From: Bacteroides sp.
GTDB lineage: Bacteria > Bacteroidota > Bacteroidia > Bacteroidales > Bacteroidaceae
Length of the DNA stretch: 64,000 nt
Assembly (NCBI GenBank): GCA_023665805.1
Contig: JAMPDJ010000008.1
Location: forward strand, 1 to 64,000
Reading direction: 5' to 3'
Below are positions 53,474 through 63,847 of this stretch, piece after piece. Made by a program: the position numbers and the translations under genes. The notes below the pieces were generated by a model. The model saw only the letters and a program-made list of their open reading frames with translations, was not told the DNA's origin and searched no databases. Numbering within the stretch: position 1 is the stretch's first letter; the number at the start of each line of letters is the position of its first letter.

Positions 53474-54883
53474 TTACTTCTGGTTCCAGAATGCCTCCTC
53501 TGCTTTCTTCTTGCGCATGTATTCCTCGTACTCTGCCTGCATCTTGGCATTGCTTGCCTGCTGTGCGATGGCTTCCTTGAGACGTTGGGTCATGTCTGTT
53601 GCACGGTTGGCATATGTGATGTCCGCCTGTCCCGCAAGATTGCAGTAGTTGATGGCACCTTTGAGGTCATGCGCCTTGATGAGGCTCATGGCCAACTGCC
53701 AGTATGCAGCTCCGGTTAAAGCGGGATTATATGTAATGGCCTTCTTGATGTATTCCTCGCCCTTGGCAAAGCCGCCGCTGGATATGAGGGCTTGGGCTAC
53801 CTTTATGCAAATTTTGCCACGTGTTGCATCATCGGAAGCCAGTTCGAGAGCCTTGTCATAATACGCGAGAGCTTCGGAAGCCTTACCGTCCTTCTGAGCC
53901 TTCTGAGCCAAGCCGATGGATGAAGTGAAAGTCGGATTGAGATCATAAGCGGCCTTGGCATACACGAAATAGATAGAATCGTTGTCGCAGCCATTCTGGG
54001 CCATCAAATTAAGAGATGAGTTCAGTTTGGCTATGTCATCCTTGTATGCACCGAACTTCTTGGTGTAGATGGCAATAATCTGTTCGCGGTCTGCGGCTCC
54101 ACTGTTGGCAAAAGTCTGCTCTATCAGAGCCAAAGGCCCCTCATATTTCTTCAGCAACGTCTGTGCCTTGACGGAGTCGCCGGCAACTTGTGCCTCCTTG
54201 GCCAACTGGAGCATGGTTTCGCATGCATCCTTGGAATCCAGATAGTCCTGCAAGTACTGCTCGCGAAGGGCGTTGGGAGCACTCTTGTACATTGCGTCAG
54301 AAGTGAGGAAGAAGTTTTGCAAAACGGATCCCTCGACTTCTCGTCCTCCCTTTTCGTTAATCATGCGGATTGCTTCAGAATAGTTCTTGTAGCTTTGGTT
54401 CAAAGTATAGTTGGAACCCTTGGTGGTGGGAGCTGTCCAATTGTAGTAGTCGGCCTTTATGGCAAGTACATCGCCCAAGGTACTCTTGAGATTATCGCGT
54501 TTTTCCATACTGTTTAGGGTGTCCAAACGAATGGCACGCTTGTCAAACAGGTCCATAAGGTCATTGAAATATGCCAATTTCTGTGCCTCGTCCTGCTCGA
54601 TTACAATCAACTGATATAGCATGAAAGGAGCATGGCCCTTATAAAGTCCGGAGATTGAATAAGGGGCATTCTGCATGAGCCACTTCCAAGAGATATGGGC
54701 ATCTTTCCAATTCTTGTTCTCTATGCCCATTTGGAAACTGCTGATGTGTCCACGACCCACGGTAACGCTGTCTTCACCAGCAGTGGAGGCGATTCTTTCG
54801 TCTACAGTTGTTCCTTCAAATTGTGCCATGGCAGCAGATGCAAATGTCGCCAGGCATGCAAAAGCAAGTTTTCTGATTTCCAT
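53474..54883 (-). CDS. Exported tetratricopeptide repeat protein
   Basis: This 469-aa protein has a signal peptide (about 1-20, ending AMAQ). Helical repeats fill the rest; TPR-like units are clear in the C-terminal half, such as GKASEALAYYDKALELASD and GEEYIKKAITYNPAL. A coiled basic tail (MQAEYEEYMRKKKAEEAFW) ends it. It is probably a periplasmic protein-interaction scaffold. Similar proteins are widespread in Bacteroidales; no specific role is known. It lies 40 bp downstream of the small lipoprotein gene. Confidence 0.8.
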   Translation of the reverse strand: MEIRKLAFACLATFASAAMAQFEGTTVDERIASTAGEDSVTVGRGHISSFQMGIENKNWKDAHISWKWLMQNAPYSISGLYKGHAPFMLYQLIVIEQDEAQKLAYFNDLMDLFDKRAIRLDTLNSMEKRDNLKSTLGDVLAIKADYYNWTAPTTKGSNYTLNQSYKNYSEAIRMINEKGGREVEGSVLQNFFLTSDAMYKSAPNALREQYLQDYLDSKDACETMLQLAKEAQVAGDSVKAQTLLKKYEGPLALIEQTFANSGAADREQIIAIYTKKFGAYKDDIAKLNSSLNLMAQNGCDNDSIYFVYAKAAYDLNPTFTSSIGLAQKAQKDGKASEALAYYDKALELASDDATRGKICIKVAQALISSGGFAKGEEYIKKAITYNPALTGAAYWQLAMSLIKAHDLKGAINYCNLAGQADITYANRATDMTQRLKEAIAQQASNAKMQAEYEEYMRKKKAEEAFWNQK

Positions 54884-54923
54884 AATTACGTTGTGGAAGA
54901 TTCTTATTGATGATATTTAACGG

Positions 54924-55343
54924 TTATTTTTCTTCGGTTAGAGTACGTTCCGCCCACAGTTCCTGCATTTGTGAAACGTTTACGGCCTTTAGCAATGTTT
55001 CGCCACCATCAGTAGTGGTAATGCAAAAACGGTCCGTATAGTTGCGTATGCTCCCATATATGATACCACTGCGGCCTGTGATTTCACTTTCTTTCCTAAG
55101 GTACAAGGTGTCACCTCCATCTGTGATGAATTCTATCACACTCATGCCTGTGGCTTCTCCCAAATGCCCCCACAGAGCGTCTTTGGGCATGGTGATAAGC
55201 AAAAGCGTATCCGTGTTGTGGACATCAGTACGATGTGTGGGTATCTCCTTGACAGAAGCATCCTGATGCTCACTTGTTGGAGTGCACGAAACCATATACA
55301 GACCGCATATGATTACTATGAATATATAAGCTGTTCTCCTCAT
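54924..55343 (-). CDS. Small hypothetical lipoprotein
   Basis: This 139-aa protein has a signal peptide with lipobox MVSC (Cys20). The mature part has a Thr/His-rich linker (about 21-45) and a small beta-rich domain (LLLITMPKDALWGHLGEATGM, then SVIEFITDGGDTLYL). No family is recognised. It is probably co-transcribed with the TPR protein 40 bp downstream. Confidence 0.65.
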   Translation of the reverse strand: MRRTAYIFIVIICGLYMVSCTPTSEHQDASVKEIPTHRTDVHNTDTLLLITMPKDALWGHLGEATGMSVIEFITDGGDTLYLRKESEITGRSGIIYGSIRNYTDRFCITTTDGGETLLKAVNVSQMQELWAERTLTEEK

Positions 55344-55445
55344 ATTGTTTTACAAAGATAGGGCTTTTTCTCTATAAACGTCCGTTTAAGCTGCTTAAAA
55401 TATACAAAAACACTTGAGGTAACATCAATTCCTGTGAAAAAGTGA

Positions 55446-55453
55446 TACCTTTG
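55446..55453 (+). promoter_or_regulatory. -7 element of the Ca/Na antiporter gene
   Basis: TACCTTTG matches the consensus. Transcription from here would give a leader of about 150 nt before the ATG at 55615. No matching -33 TTG is visible. Confidence 0.45.
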
Positions 55454-55459
55454 CAGCAA

Positions 55460-55614
55460 ATTTGGTGTCGCATTCCCAATGGTTGTTTGGATGTCAGCCG
55501 TCATCGCGATATGGAAAAGCGTACATCAGTTACGACGCGTGATTGCCATTGGTGTAGGATTACCGAACGGTCGCGATATGTCAATTTACGGATATACCTA
55601 TATTTATATATGAT
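55460..55614 (+). promoter_or_regulatory. Possible structured 5' leader of the Ca/Na antiporter mRNA
   Basis: The leader has a long-range pairing of CCAATGG (55476-55482) with CCATTGG (55546-55552). It encloses a segment with CATCGCGATATG, and GGTCGCGATATG occurs again after it. It contains no gene. A cation-responsive element would make sense before a cation exchanger, but no known riboswitch consensus was recognised. Confidence 0.3.
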
Positions 55615-56571
55615 ATGTTGACTATAATACTTGAAATCCTCGTCTTATGTCTTGGCATGGCAATAGTCGTATGGGGGGCGGACAAGTTTACTGATGGTGC
55701 CTCCAGCTTAGCACGTAGATGGAATGTAAGCGAAATGGTAATTGGCCTTACTGTGCTGGCAATGGGAACCAGCATGCCGGAATTTGCAGTAAGTTTTTTC
55801 AGTGCTCTTGAAGGCAAGGCTGATATGAGTATAGGTAATGTGGTAGGTAGCAATATCGCCAACGTACTGCTGATTGTCGGGGTATCCTCGGTACTTATTC
55901 CGATGTCATTGACAAAGAAACTGCTTTCACGGGATATCCTTTTTGTGGTGCTGTCATCACTCGTTCTGGTTGCATTATCCAGGGATGGCAATGTCAGTAG
56001 GGGCGATGGTATCGTCTTGCTTCTGTGCTTCGGCATGTATATTACGTATTCCTTTTATGTGGCAAAGCATAATCCGGAGGAGACGAGGACATGTGGATAT
56101 ATATATAGTTGGAGTAAAACGTTGGTGTATTCCATAGTGGGGATGCTCTGCCTTGTTGGAGGTGGGCAGATGTTGGTTTCCGGAGCCTCTGCCCTTGCGA
56201 TGTCCTGCGGCATGAGCTACAGGGTCGTGGGCCTTACTGTATTAGCGGTTGGTACCAGTTTGCCAGAATTGGCCACCAGCATAGTGGCTGCACGCAAAGG
56301 TAGCAAAGGACTGGCATTGGGCAATGCTATAGGTAGCAATCTATTTAATATCTTCTTTATACTTGGAGTCAGTGCCACAATTTGTCCCTTAAGTATTCAA
56401 TCTATCGGATTACTGGATTGGGTGGTTCTTGTAGTTAGTGGAATCATGCTGTTGGTATTTGGCATCACAAAATATAAGATTACGAAGACGGAAGGTATGA
56501 TAATGGTTTCAATATATTTTTTGTATTTGACGGCACTTGCCATGGGCTGGCAGATTACTTGTGGTTATTGA
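55615..56571 (+). CDS. Calcium/sodium antiporter, CaCA family (YrbG-like)
   Basis: This 318-aa protein has about ten membrane helices in two inverted repeats. Each repeat has the alpha motif: GLTVLAMGTSMPEFAVS and GLTVLAVGTSLPELATS, each followed by G-S-N: VVGSNIANVLLIVG and AIGSNLFNIFFILG. It exchanges Ca2+ for Na+ or H+ at the inner membrane. The 3' end overlaps the convergent small gene by 17 bp. Confidence 0.93.
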   Translation: MLTIILEILVLCLGMAIVVWGADKFTDGASSLARRWNVSEMVIGLTVLAMGTSMPEFAVSFFSALEGKADMSIGNVVGSNIANVLLIVGVSSVLIPMSLTKKLLSRDILFVVLSSLVLVALSRDGNVSRGDGIVLLLCFGMYITYSFYVAKHNPEETRTCGYIYSWSKTLVYSIVGMLCLVGGGQMLVSGASALAMSCGMSYRVVGLTVLAVGTSLPELATSIVAARKGSKGLALGNAIGSNLFNIFFILGVSATICPLSIQSIGLLDWVVLVVSGIMLLVFGITKYKITKTEGMIMVSIYFLYLTALAMGWQITCGY

Positions 56572-56965
56572 CCATTGTAAGCGTTGGAGAAATCTTGTGC
56601 AATTTATGTCCTTCTACCCGTTTTATCACAGTTGTCCCTACAAGTTTGAGCTGATATGTGCTGTCGGTGGTTTGGGTCAGTTCCACCTCTTGGGTTTCGC
56701 TCCCCAAGTCATTTGACAAACGTAAAATTGCTTTCTTATTGTTTATTCGAAAAGATGTAACCGCCCATACACCATAGATGTTGCCTCCCAAGTATCCATG
56801 CATTGGTCCAAACGCTTCCATGCCAGGCACCTCGATGCATTCTTCATCAAGGTTAATCTTAAGGATTATATTTTTATTACGGTCTATCAAGTCCAGCTTC
56901 CATGGATCTTCCGCATGGGATAGCATACAGACTACCAGTAATATAAGCACTAACAATTGTTTCAT
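56555..56965 (-). CDS. Small secreted hypothetical protein
   Basis: This 136-aa protein from ATG 56965 has a signal peptide (about 1-18, ending SHAE). The mature domain is beta-rich (DLIDRNKNIILKINL, then GVWAVTSFRINNKKAILRL). No family is recognised. A TATCTTTG -7 lies at 56999-56992 on the minus strand with TTGG 19 bp further upstream, which supports the internal start. Its 3' end overlaps the antiporter gene. Confidence 0.65.
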   Translation of the reverse strand: MKQLLVLILLVVCMLSHAEDPWKLDLIDRNKNIILKINLDEECIEVPGMEAFGPMHGYLGGNIYGVWAVTSFRINNKKAILRLSNDLGSETQEVELTQTTDSTYQLKLVGTTVIKRVEGHKLHKISPTLTMVNNHK

Positions 56966-56991
56966 GGTGCATTTGCATTGGTTGGTAGTGT

Positions 56992-57021
56992 ACAAAGATA
57001 GTGAAAAGGATATGCCCCAAC
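56992..57021 (-). promoter_or_regulatory. Promoter of the small secreted protein gene
   Basis: On the minus strand TTG (57021-57019), a 19-bp spacer and TATCTTTG (56999-56992) fit the consensus, leaving a leader of about 20 nt before ATG 56965. Confidence 0.6.
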
Positions 57022-57074
57022 GCTTCTAAATGACATTTAGATTGTTAATGTATGGTTTTTTTAATAAAAAGTCG

Positions 57075-57082
57075 TATCTTTG
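57075..57082 (+). promoter_or_regulatory. -7 element of the glycogen synthase gene
   Basis: TATCTTTG lies 39 bp before ATG 57122. The upstream frame that starts at 57080 overlaps it and is therefore rejected. The -33 region is not obvious. Confidence 0.5.
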
Positions 57083-57121
57083 CGAACATTATTAGGTAAT
57101 TTTAAGCTTGAAACTATCATA

Positions 57122-58801
57122 ATGGCAAATATAAAGCTTGCACCCGACCATATTTTCGAGTCCAGTTGGGAGGTCTGTAACAAGGTCGGTGGTATCTATA
57201 CAGTTCTTTCCAGTCGTGCCAAAACTCTTCAGAATGCCATGCCCGACAAGGTTGTTTTTATAGGACCTGATTTTGGACATGGCAAGCCCAATCCCCTTTT
57301 CATCGAAGACAAGAAGTTATGGAAGTCCTGGGTTAATGTGGCCCGCAAGGAAGGTCTGGACGTGCGGGTCGGACGTTGGAATATACCGGGTAATCCATGT
57401 GTGGTATTGGTTGAATTCCGTAAGTATTTTGAAATGCGCAATCAGCTATACGCCAATTTGTGGGAATATGCACATGTAAACAGCTTGAACGGTTATGGGG
57501 ACTATGACGAGGCAAACATGTTTTCTTATGCAGCAGGACTTGTCGTAGAAAGCTTTTACAGGCACTTGTTAAAGAAGACGTGTCGCAATGTCGTGTTTCA
57601 GGCACATGAATGGATGACTTGTCTGGGAGCCATGTATATTCAGCAGCATGTTCCAGAGATAGCCACCATTTTCACCACGCACGCCACCACCATAGGTCGT
57701 AGCATAGCTGGCAATAACAAGCCTTTGTATGATTACCTTTGGGCATACAACGGAATACAGATGGCGCAAGAGTTAAACGTGGAAGCAAAACATAGTTTGG
57801 AACGAGAGACCGCACATCGTGTGGATTGCTTTTCTACGGTAAGCGAAGTGACTGCTCATGAATGCGAGGAACTTTTGGACAAGAAATGCGATTCTGTGCT
57901 TCCAAATGGGTTTGAGGCTGATTTTGTCCCCAAGTCGGCAGAGTTTAAACTTAAACGCGAAGAAGCCAGAGAAATGTTGTTTCGAGTTGCCAATTGTTTG
58001 ACTGGATACACGTTTCCGGAGGATACTCTTATTGTAGGTACCAGCGGAAGATATGAATTCCGAAACAAGGGCATTGATGTATTCATAGAAGCCATGAACC
58101 GCTTGGGACGTGACAAGAATTTGAAGAAGCCAGTGCTGGCTCTTGTAGAAGTTCCCGCTTGGGTGGGCGAACCCAGAGAAGATTTGCTGGAGCGTCTTTG
58201 TAGTCCCGACACCTTTGATACCCCGCTTCCATGTCCCGTAATAACACATTGGTTGCACGACATGACACATGACAATGTTACAGGCATGTTGAAATATAGT
58301 GACATGTGGAACCGGACAGAGGATATGGTAAAGATTATTTTTGTTCCATGTTACTTGGATGGTAAAGATGGAGTGATGAATATCAACTACTATGATGTCA
58401 TTATAGGCAAGGATTTGAGTATATATCCTTCATATTACGAACCTTGGGGATATACGCCATTGGAAAGTGTTGCTTTTCACGTTCCATGTATCACGACAAG
58501 CTTGTCTGGCTTTGGCATGTGGGCAAACAAAGTAAAGGGTGGTACTTCTACTTTGATGGATGGTGTTGAAGTTATCCATAGGACCGATTATAACTATAGC
58601 GAGGTAGCTGACCGAATAAAGGATACCGTATCAGCGTTCTCCCAGTTAAAAGACAGTGAAGTGGAAATGGTGCGTAAAAATGCCAAGAAGCTTTCTGACA
58701 AAGCCCTATGGAAACATTTTATACGTTATTATTTTGATGCTTATGACGTAGCATTGAAGAATCGTGACAAAAGAGTAGCTGCTATGAATAAGGAAAAATA
58801 G
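57122..58801 (+). CDS. Glycogen synthase, GT3-like (eukaryote-type) family
   Basis: This 559-aa protein has an N-terminus (DHIFESSWEVCNKVGGIYTVLSS) that is the GT3/glycogen-synthase opening with the KVGG loop for ADP/UDP-glucose. Further on come FQAHEWMTCLGAMY, FTTHATTIGRSIAG, HRVDCFSTVS, VLPNGF and the C-terminal YPSYYEPWGYTPLESVAF, with the two conserved Glu of the family. It elongates alpha-1,4-glucan. The phosphorylase gene follows 158 bp downstream, giving a synthesis/degradation pair. Confidence 0.9.
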   Translation: MANIKLAPDHIFESSWEVCNKVGGIYTVLSSRAKTLQNAMPDKVVFIGPDFGHGKPNPLFIEDKKLWKSWVNVARKEGLDVRVGRWNIPGNPCVVLVEFRKYFEMRNQLYANLWEYAHVNSLNGYGDYDEANMFSYAAGLVVESFYRHLLKKTCRNVVFQAHEWMTCLGAMYIQQHVPEIATIFTTHATTIGRSIAGNNKPLYDYLWAYNGIQMAQELNVEAKHSLERETAHRVDCFSTVSEVTAHECEELLDKKCDSVLPNGFEADFVPKSAEFKLKREEAREMLFRVANCLTGYTFPEDTLIVGTSGRYEFRNKGIDVFIEAMNRLGRDKNLKKPVLALVEVPAWVGEPREDLLERLCSPDTFDTPLPCPVITHWLHDMTHDNVTGMLKYSDMWNRTEDMVKIIFVPCYLDGKDGVMNINYYDVIIGKDLSIYPSYYEPWGYTPLESVAFHVPCITTSLSGFGMWANKVKGGTSTLMDGVEVIHRTDYNYSEVADRIKDTVSAFSQLKDSEVEMVRKNAKKLSDKALWKHFIRYYFDAYDVALKNRDKRVAAMNKEK

Positions 58802-58959
58802 TTTTATGGGGCATGTGCTTATACCTTATATATTAGTATGGGTTAAGAACATGTCCTTATATTACATGCTACAGTGAAATACGGTTACAGGCAACGTAGA
58901 CCATGTCGCCTTGATATTTGATATGATAAAACAAAGAACATATAAACAAACTAACGATT

Positions 58960-61521
58960 ATGAGAATTAAAGCAAGCAACGCCAATGCAGCCGCATGGAA
59001 GACAGTCTCCGCCAAGAGCAACATTCCAGCCGAGTTGGAGAAGTTGAATGATTTGGCTCACAACATGTGGTGGGCGTGGAATCATGATGCACGCAGCCTC
59101 TTTACAAGTTTAGATGCACAGCTGTATGCCGAATGTGGTTACAATCCCGTTCTTCTTTTGGAGCGTCTCTCTCATGAAAAGATGGAGGAATTGGCTCATG
59201 ACAAGGCCATTGTCAAGAAAATGAACGAGGTATATGCCCAGTTCCGTGCATACATGGATGTTGAACCAGACAAAACACGTGCTTCTGTAGCCTACCTTTG
59301 TATGGAGTATGGTTTGAACCAGGTTCTGAAGATTTATTCAGGTGGTCTAGGTATCTTGGCAGGTGACTATATCAAAGAAGCATCTGACAGCAACGTGGAT
59401 ATGTGTGCTGTAGGTTTCCTGTATCGCTATGGTTATTTCACACAAACACTGAGCATGGATGGTCAGCAGATTGCTAACTACGAGGCTCAGAATTTCGGTT
59501 CATTGCCCATTGAACAACAGCTCAATGCGGACGGAACTCCTATGGTAGTGGACGTCCCTTATATGGATTACTATGTACATGCATATGTTTGGCGTGTAAA
59601 TGTAGGTCGTGTCAAGTTGTATTTGCTGGATACTGATAACGAGATGAACAGCGAGTTCGACCGTCCTATCACCCATGCCCTTTATGGTGGCAACTGGGAG
59701 AACCGCTTGAAGCAGGAAATTCTTCTCGGCATCGGTGGTGTGCTTTTGCTTAAGCAACTTGGTATCAAGAAGGATGTTTATCATTGTAACGAAGGCCATG
59801 CTGCCCTTTGCAACGTACAGCGTCTGGTTGATTATGTCAAGGAAGGTCTGAGCTTCACGGAAGCTCTCGAACTGGTTCGCGTAAGTTCCCTATACACCGT
59901 TCACACTCCTGTGCCTGCAGGTCACGATTACTTTGACGAATCTCTCTTTGCAAAGTATATGAGTGGTTATCCTCAGCTTCTTGGCATTACTTGGGATGAA
60001 TTCATTGGTATGGGCCGTATGAATCCCGATGACAAGGGCGAGCGTTTCTGCATGTCTACTTTCGCATGTAATACATGTCAGGAGGTAAATGGCGTAAGCT
60101 GGCTGCACGGTGAAGTAAGCAAGAAGATGTTCGCTGGCATCTGGAATGGTTATTATCCCGAAGAGAGTCATGTTGGTTATGTTACCAATGGCGTTCATTT
60201 CCCCACATGGTGTGCCAACGAATGGCGCAAGCTGTATGCCAAGCATTTTGATGCAAATCATTTGGCAGACCAGAGTAACGAAGAGATTTGGCATGCCATA
60301 TACAATGTCAGCGATGATGAGGTGTGGAACACACGCATGCAACTGAAAAACAAGTTGGTCGACTATATCCGCGAGCAGTTCCGCGATAGCTGGTTGAAGA
60401 ACCAGGGAGACCCTTCACGTGTAGTAAGCTTGATGGACAAAATCAATCCCAACGCTCTGCTTATCGGTTTCGGACGTCGTTTCGCCACATACAAGCGTGC
60501 GCACTTGTTGTTCACCGACCTGGAACGTCTTGAAAAGATTGTCAACAATCCCAACTATCCCGTACAGTTCCTTTACACCGGTAAGGCACACCCCGCCGAT
60601 GGTGCTGGCCAAGGATTGATTAAGCGTATCTATGAAATAAGCCAGATGCCACAGTTCCTTGGTAAGATTATATTTCTGGAGAACTATGATATGCAGTTGG
60701 CACGCCGTTTGATTTCCGGTGTTGACATTTGGATGAATACTCCTACACGTCCTTTGGAGGCAAGCGGCACATCAGGCGAGAAGGCCTTGATGAACGGTGT
60801 AGTAAACCTCTCCGTACTTGACGGCTGGTGGCTTGAGGGCTATCGCGAAGGTGCGGGATGGGCATTGACCGAGAAGCGTACTTATCAAAACCAAGGTCAT
60901 CAAGACCAGCTTGATGCAGCAACCATTTATAGCCTTCTAGAGAATGAAATCATGCCTCTCTACTACGCTCGCAATGCCAAGGGCTACAGTACCGGTTGGG
61001 TGAAAGTAATCAAGAATTCTATCGCGACCATCGCTCCTCACTACACTATGAAGCGTCAACTGGACGACTATTACAGCCGTTTCTACAACAAGTTGCGCGA
61101 CCGTGGCAACGAGCTTCGCAAGGATGGCAACAAGTTGGCAAAGGAAATCGCAGCATGGAAGGAAAGTGTGGCTTCCAATTGGAACAACATCAAGGTGGTC
61201 AAAGTGGAAACTGATGAGGCTTTGCAAAGTGGTCAACTTGAGGCTGGCAAGAAGTACAACGTGAAGGTAGTAATAGACGAGGCTGGTCTGAATGACGTTG
61301 TCGGAGTAGAAATTGTAACAGTTCATACTAACAATGATGGTGTCGAAACCATATACAGTATTGATGAAATGAAAGTGACGGGAAGCAATGGCTCTGAGTT
61401 TACCTTCGAGGGTAGCCATTCTCTGGATAATGCTGGCAGCTACAAAACTGCATTCCGCATGTATCCCAAGAATGCGAACCTGCCTCATCGTCAGGACTTC
61501 TGCTATGTGACATGGTTTTAA
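58960..61521 (+). CDS. glgP: Glycogen/alpha-glucan phosphorylase, GT35 (short type)
   Basis: This 853-aa protein starts with a DUF3417-type domain (about 20-110, [17 protein letters not shown]). It then shows CMEYGLN...[27 protein letters not shown] and [11 protein letters not shown]. The PLP-binding segment [20 protein letters not shown] includes the Schiff-base Lys. It releases glucose-1-phosphate from glycogen or maltodextrin. The last 90 residues form an extra beta domain ([19 protein letters not shown]), as seen in archaeal/Thermotoga-type phosphorylases. A terminator follows at 61555. Confidence 0.93.
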   Translation: MRIKASNANAAAWKTVSAKSNIPAELEKLNDLAHNMWWAWNHDARSLFTSLDAQLYAECGYNPVLLLERLSHEKMEELAHDKAIVKKMNEVYAQFRAYMDVEPDKTRASVAYLCMEYGLNQVLKIYSGGLGILAGDYIKEASDSNVDMCAVGFLYRYGYFTQTLSMDGQQIANYEAQNFGSLPIEQQLNADGTPMVVDVPYMDYYVHAYVWRVNVGRVKLYLLDTDNEMNSEFDRPITHALYGGNWENRLKQEILLGIGGVLLLKQLGIKKDVYHCNEGHAALCNVQRLVDYVKEGLSFTEALELVRVSSLYTVHTPVPAGHDYFDESLFAKYMSGYPQLLGITWDEFIGMGRMNPDDKGERFCMSTFACNTCQEVNGVSWLHGEVSKKMFAGIWNGYYPEESHVGYVTNGVHFPTWCANEWRKLYAKHFDANHLADQSNEEIWHAIYNVSDDEVWNTRMQLKNKLVDYIREQFRDSWLKNQGDPSRVVSLMDKINPNALLIGFGRRFATYKRAHLLFTDLERLEKIVNNPNYPVQFLYTGKAHPADGAGQGLIKRIYEISQMPQFLGKIIFLENYDMQLARRLISGVDIWMNTPTRPLEASGTSGEKALMNGVVNLSVLDGWWLEGYREGAGWALTEKRTYQNQGHQDQLDAATIYSLLENEIMPLYYARNAKGYSTGWVKVIKNSIATIAPHYTMKRQLDDYYSRFYNKLRDRGNELRKDGNKLAKEIAAWKESVASNWNNIKVVKVETDEALQSGQLEAGKKYNVKVVIDEAGLNDVVGVEIVTVHTNNDGVETIYSIDEMKVTGSNGSEFTFEGSHSLDNAGSYKTAFRMYPKNANLPHRQDFCYVTWF

Positions 61522-61554
61522 TCTCTGTGATTAGCTAGTCATTGGCAAGTATCT

Positions 61555-61589
61555 ATATGTGGGGCGGTATATAATGCCGTCCCACATAT
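61555..61589 (+). terminator. Terminator of glgP
   Basis: ATATGTGGG-CGGTAT (61555-61570) pairs with ATGCCG-CCCACATAT (61574-61589), a near-perfect stem with a tiny loop, followed by TATTG. Confidence 0.75.
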
Positions 61590-61694
61590 TATTGTGCATG
61601 GCAACAGTGAATTCAACAGTCATATTTTGAAGATATTCAGGCACTATAAGCCCTGTTGTCAGCTACCACTTAATGTATAAACAATATCAAGAAA

Positions 61695-62279
61695 GTGAAA
61701 AGTTTCATACCAAAGCCGTGGGTTGTCCCACAACCTGTGTTGATTATAGGCACATACAACCAAAACGGAGTTGCCAACGCCATGAATGCCGCCTGGGGCG
61801 GACAATGGGACTCCAATGAGATAATGATTTCCATGGGAGCACACGCTACCACTGAAAATATTAACCGCTGCGGTGAATTCACAGTGGCCTTTGCAACTAC
61901 AGACACACTTGTAGCCGCGGATTTTGTAGGTATTGTCAGTGTCAAGAACAATCCTGCCAAGATGGCCAAGACAGGATGGAAAGTTACCAAGGCGGAGAAT
62001 GTGGACGCTCCTGTCTTTACAGATTTCCCCATGAGCATGGAATGCCGTATCAAGGAGAAACTGTACGAGAGCGAAACAGGATATTACATCGTGGCCGAGA
62101 TTGTCAACATACTTGTCAACGAGGAATATCTTGCAGAGGATGGAGTACCTGACATGGAAAAGATGCACCTGATAGTCTACGACCCAATGCATCACGGTTA
62201 CCTGCAGTTGGGTGCCAAGGTGGGACAGGCTTTTTCCGATGGTAAGGCACTCAAGACTGTAGGCATCCGCGAAGATTGA
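61695..62279 (+). CDS. Flavin reductase family protein (flavoredoxin-like)
   Basis: This 194-aa protein starts at GTG 61695; no ATG gives a full N-terminus. The FMN-binding split barrel is seen in PQPVLIIGTYNQNGVANAMNAAWGG (about 12-36), HATTENINRCGEFTVAF and YDPMHHGYLQLGAKVG. Such proteins bind FMN and either reduce free flavin or transfer electrons. The partner is not evident. Confidence 0.85.
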   Translation: MKSFIPKPWVVPQPVLIIGTYNQNGVANAMNAAWGGQWDSNEIMISMGAHATTENINRCGEFTVAFATTDTLVAADFVGIVSVKNNPAKMAKTGWKVTKAENVDAPVFTDFPMSMECRIKEKLYESETGYYIVAEIVNILVNEEYLAEDGVPDMEKMHLIVYDPMHHGYLQLGAKVGQAFSDGKALKTVGIRED

Positions 62280-62282
62280 ACA

Positions 62283-62313
62283 GTCCCGGCCACAGGAAGG
62301 TTGCAACCGGGAC
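62283..62313. terminator. Bidirectional terminator between the flavin reductase gene and pdxT
   Basis: GTCCCGG (62283-62289) pairs with CCGGGAC (62307-62313), with an inner GGTTGCAACC self-complementary stretch. It lies between convergent genes. Confidence 0.6.
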
Positions 62314-62337
62314 ATCACATTATATTCTGCCTTTTGA

Positions 62338-62892
62338 CTAAGAGCAACGTACCTCTGCCATGCGAATAAAGTATTCATGCACCCGAGTATCATCTGAAAG
62401 CTCGGGATGGAAGGCCGTAACCAACTGATTTCCTTGGCGTGCCGCCACAATATGGCCGTCCAGTATGGAAATGATTTCCACTTCCTCTCCCACGCTTTCT
62501 ATGTATGGAGCACGAATGAAAATCATAGGTACTATACCTATTCCATGACAATCGCCATTAGCATTGAAACTGCCAAGCTGTCTTCCATAGGCATTGCGCC
62601 TCACCTTGATGTCCATGGTGTCAAGGTGTTCACCATCCAACATTATCAGTCCTGCACAAGTTCCAAATACGGGCAATCCCTGCATTATTGCCTCACGAAT
62701 TGGCAAGAACAAATCTTCATCCCTGAGAATACACGTAATGGCAGTGCTCTCGCCGCCTGGGATTATCAATCCGTCTTTTGGCTGGTCCCAATCATCTCTG
62801 TTCCTTACCAGAAAGGAATCTATACCCAAGGTTTTGAGCATTCGGACATGCTCGGCAAATGCACCTTGGAGTGCTAATACCGCAATCTTCAT
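62338..62892 (-). CDS. pdxT: Pyridoxal 5'-phosphate synthase glutaminase subunit PdxT
   Basis: This 184-aa class I glutaminase has [14 protein letters not shown] at the N-terminus, GGESTA (about 47-52), the nucleophile Cys in FGTCAGLI and the His-Glu pair in AFHPEL. It hydrolyses glutamine and channels ammonia to PdxS for vitamin B6 synthesis. The start overlaps the pdxS stop by 4 bp. Confidence 0.96.
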   Translation of the reverse strand: MKIAVLALQGAFAEHVRMLKTLGIDSFLVRNRDDWDQPKDGLIIPGGESTAITCILRDEDLFLPIREAIMQGLPVFGTCAGLIMLDGEHLDTMDIKVRRNAYGRQLGSFNANGDCHGIGIVPMIFIRAPYIESVGEEVEIISILDGHIVAARQGNQLVTAFHPELSDDTRVHEYFIRMAEVRCS

Positions 62893-63770
62893 TTTCCTCT
62901 CTCTGCCATCAGTATCTCTATCTCATTTTCGTTGATGCCCACCATGGCTTCTCCCAAATCTTCGCTTAGTTCGGCCAAAATCTTGGGATTGTTGTAATTG
63001 GTTACAGCTTTCACTATGGCCTGTGCGCGTTTTGCAGGATTGCCACTCTTGAAAATTCCGCTACCCACGAATACACCTTCGGCTCCCAATTGCATCATCA
63101 ATGCAGCATCAGCAGGTGTGGCTATGCCGCCAGCCGCAAAATTCACTACGGGCAGATGGCCGTTTTCATGGACGTACTGCACCAAATGATATGGCACACA
63201 CAACTGCTTGGCCGCCTCATATAGTTCATCATCGCTCATGGATACAAGTCTGCGTATCTCGCTTTGCATCATGCGCATATGTCTGACAGCCTGCACAACA
63301 TCCCCGGTTCCCGGCTCTCCCTTGGTGCGTATCATCGTGGCACCTTCATTTATACGGCGCATGGCTTCTCCCAAGTTCTTTGCTCCACAGACAAACGGAA
63401 CCTGGAACTTGCGCTTGTCTATATGGTAGACATCATCGGCCGGAGACAAGACCTCACTCTCATCTATATAGTCAATCTCTATAGCCTCCAGGATCTGTGC
63501 CTCGGCAAAATGTCCTATGCGGCATTTCGCCATCACAGGAATGCTGACTGCCTCTTGGATACCGCGTATCATCTTGGGGTCGCTCATTCTGCTTACTCCG
63601 CCCGCAGCACGAATATCTGCAGGAATGCGCTCCAAAGCCATCACGGCACAAGCACCGGCCTCCTCGGCAATACGTGCCTGCTCTGGCGTGGTCACATCCA
63701 TTATCACTCCGCCCTTCAGCATCTGTGCCAACTGGCGATTAAGAATAGTCCTGTCTTCCATAACCTCCAT
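62889..63770 (-). CDS. pdxS: Pyridoxal 5'-phosphate synthase subunit PdxS
   Basis: This 293-aa TIM barrel includes [37 protein letters not shown], the ribose-phosphate-binding Lys in VMAKCRIGH and the second Lys in [12 protein letters not shown]. It forms PLP from ribose-5-phosphate, glyceraldehyde-3-phosphate and ammonia with PdxT (DXP-independent route). The genes are coupled by a 4-bp overlap. A TATCTTTG -7 lies at 63820-63813 on the minus strand. Confidence 0.97.
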   Translation of the reverse strand: MEVMEDRTILNRQLAQMLKGGVIMDVTTPEQARIAEEAGACAVMALERIPADIRAAGGVSRMSDPKMIRGIQEAVSIPVMAKCRIGHFAEAQILEAIEIDYIDESEVLSPADDVYHIDKRKFQVPFVCGAKNLGEAMRRINEGATMIRTKGEPGTGDVVQAVRHMRMMQSEIRRLVSMSDDELYEAAKQLCVPYHLVQYVHENGHLPVVNFAAGGIATPADAALMMQLGAEGVFVGSGIFKSGNPAKRAQAIVKAVTNYNNPKILAELSEDLGEAMVGINENEIEILMAERGK

Positions 63771-63812
63771 TTATTATTTGGTTTATACTTCGTAACTCGC
63801 TTACTTCAGCCA

Positions 63813-63820
63813 CAAAGATA
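63813..63820 (-). promoter_or_regulatory. -7 element of pdxST
   Basis: The minus strand reads TATCTTTG 42 bp before the pdxS ATG. The -33 region overlaps the 3' end of the upstream regulator gene and is not well conserved. Confidence 0.45.
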
Positions 63821-63847
63821 TAGTCAAAACAGGAAAGAACAGGAATT

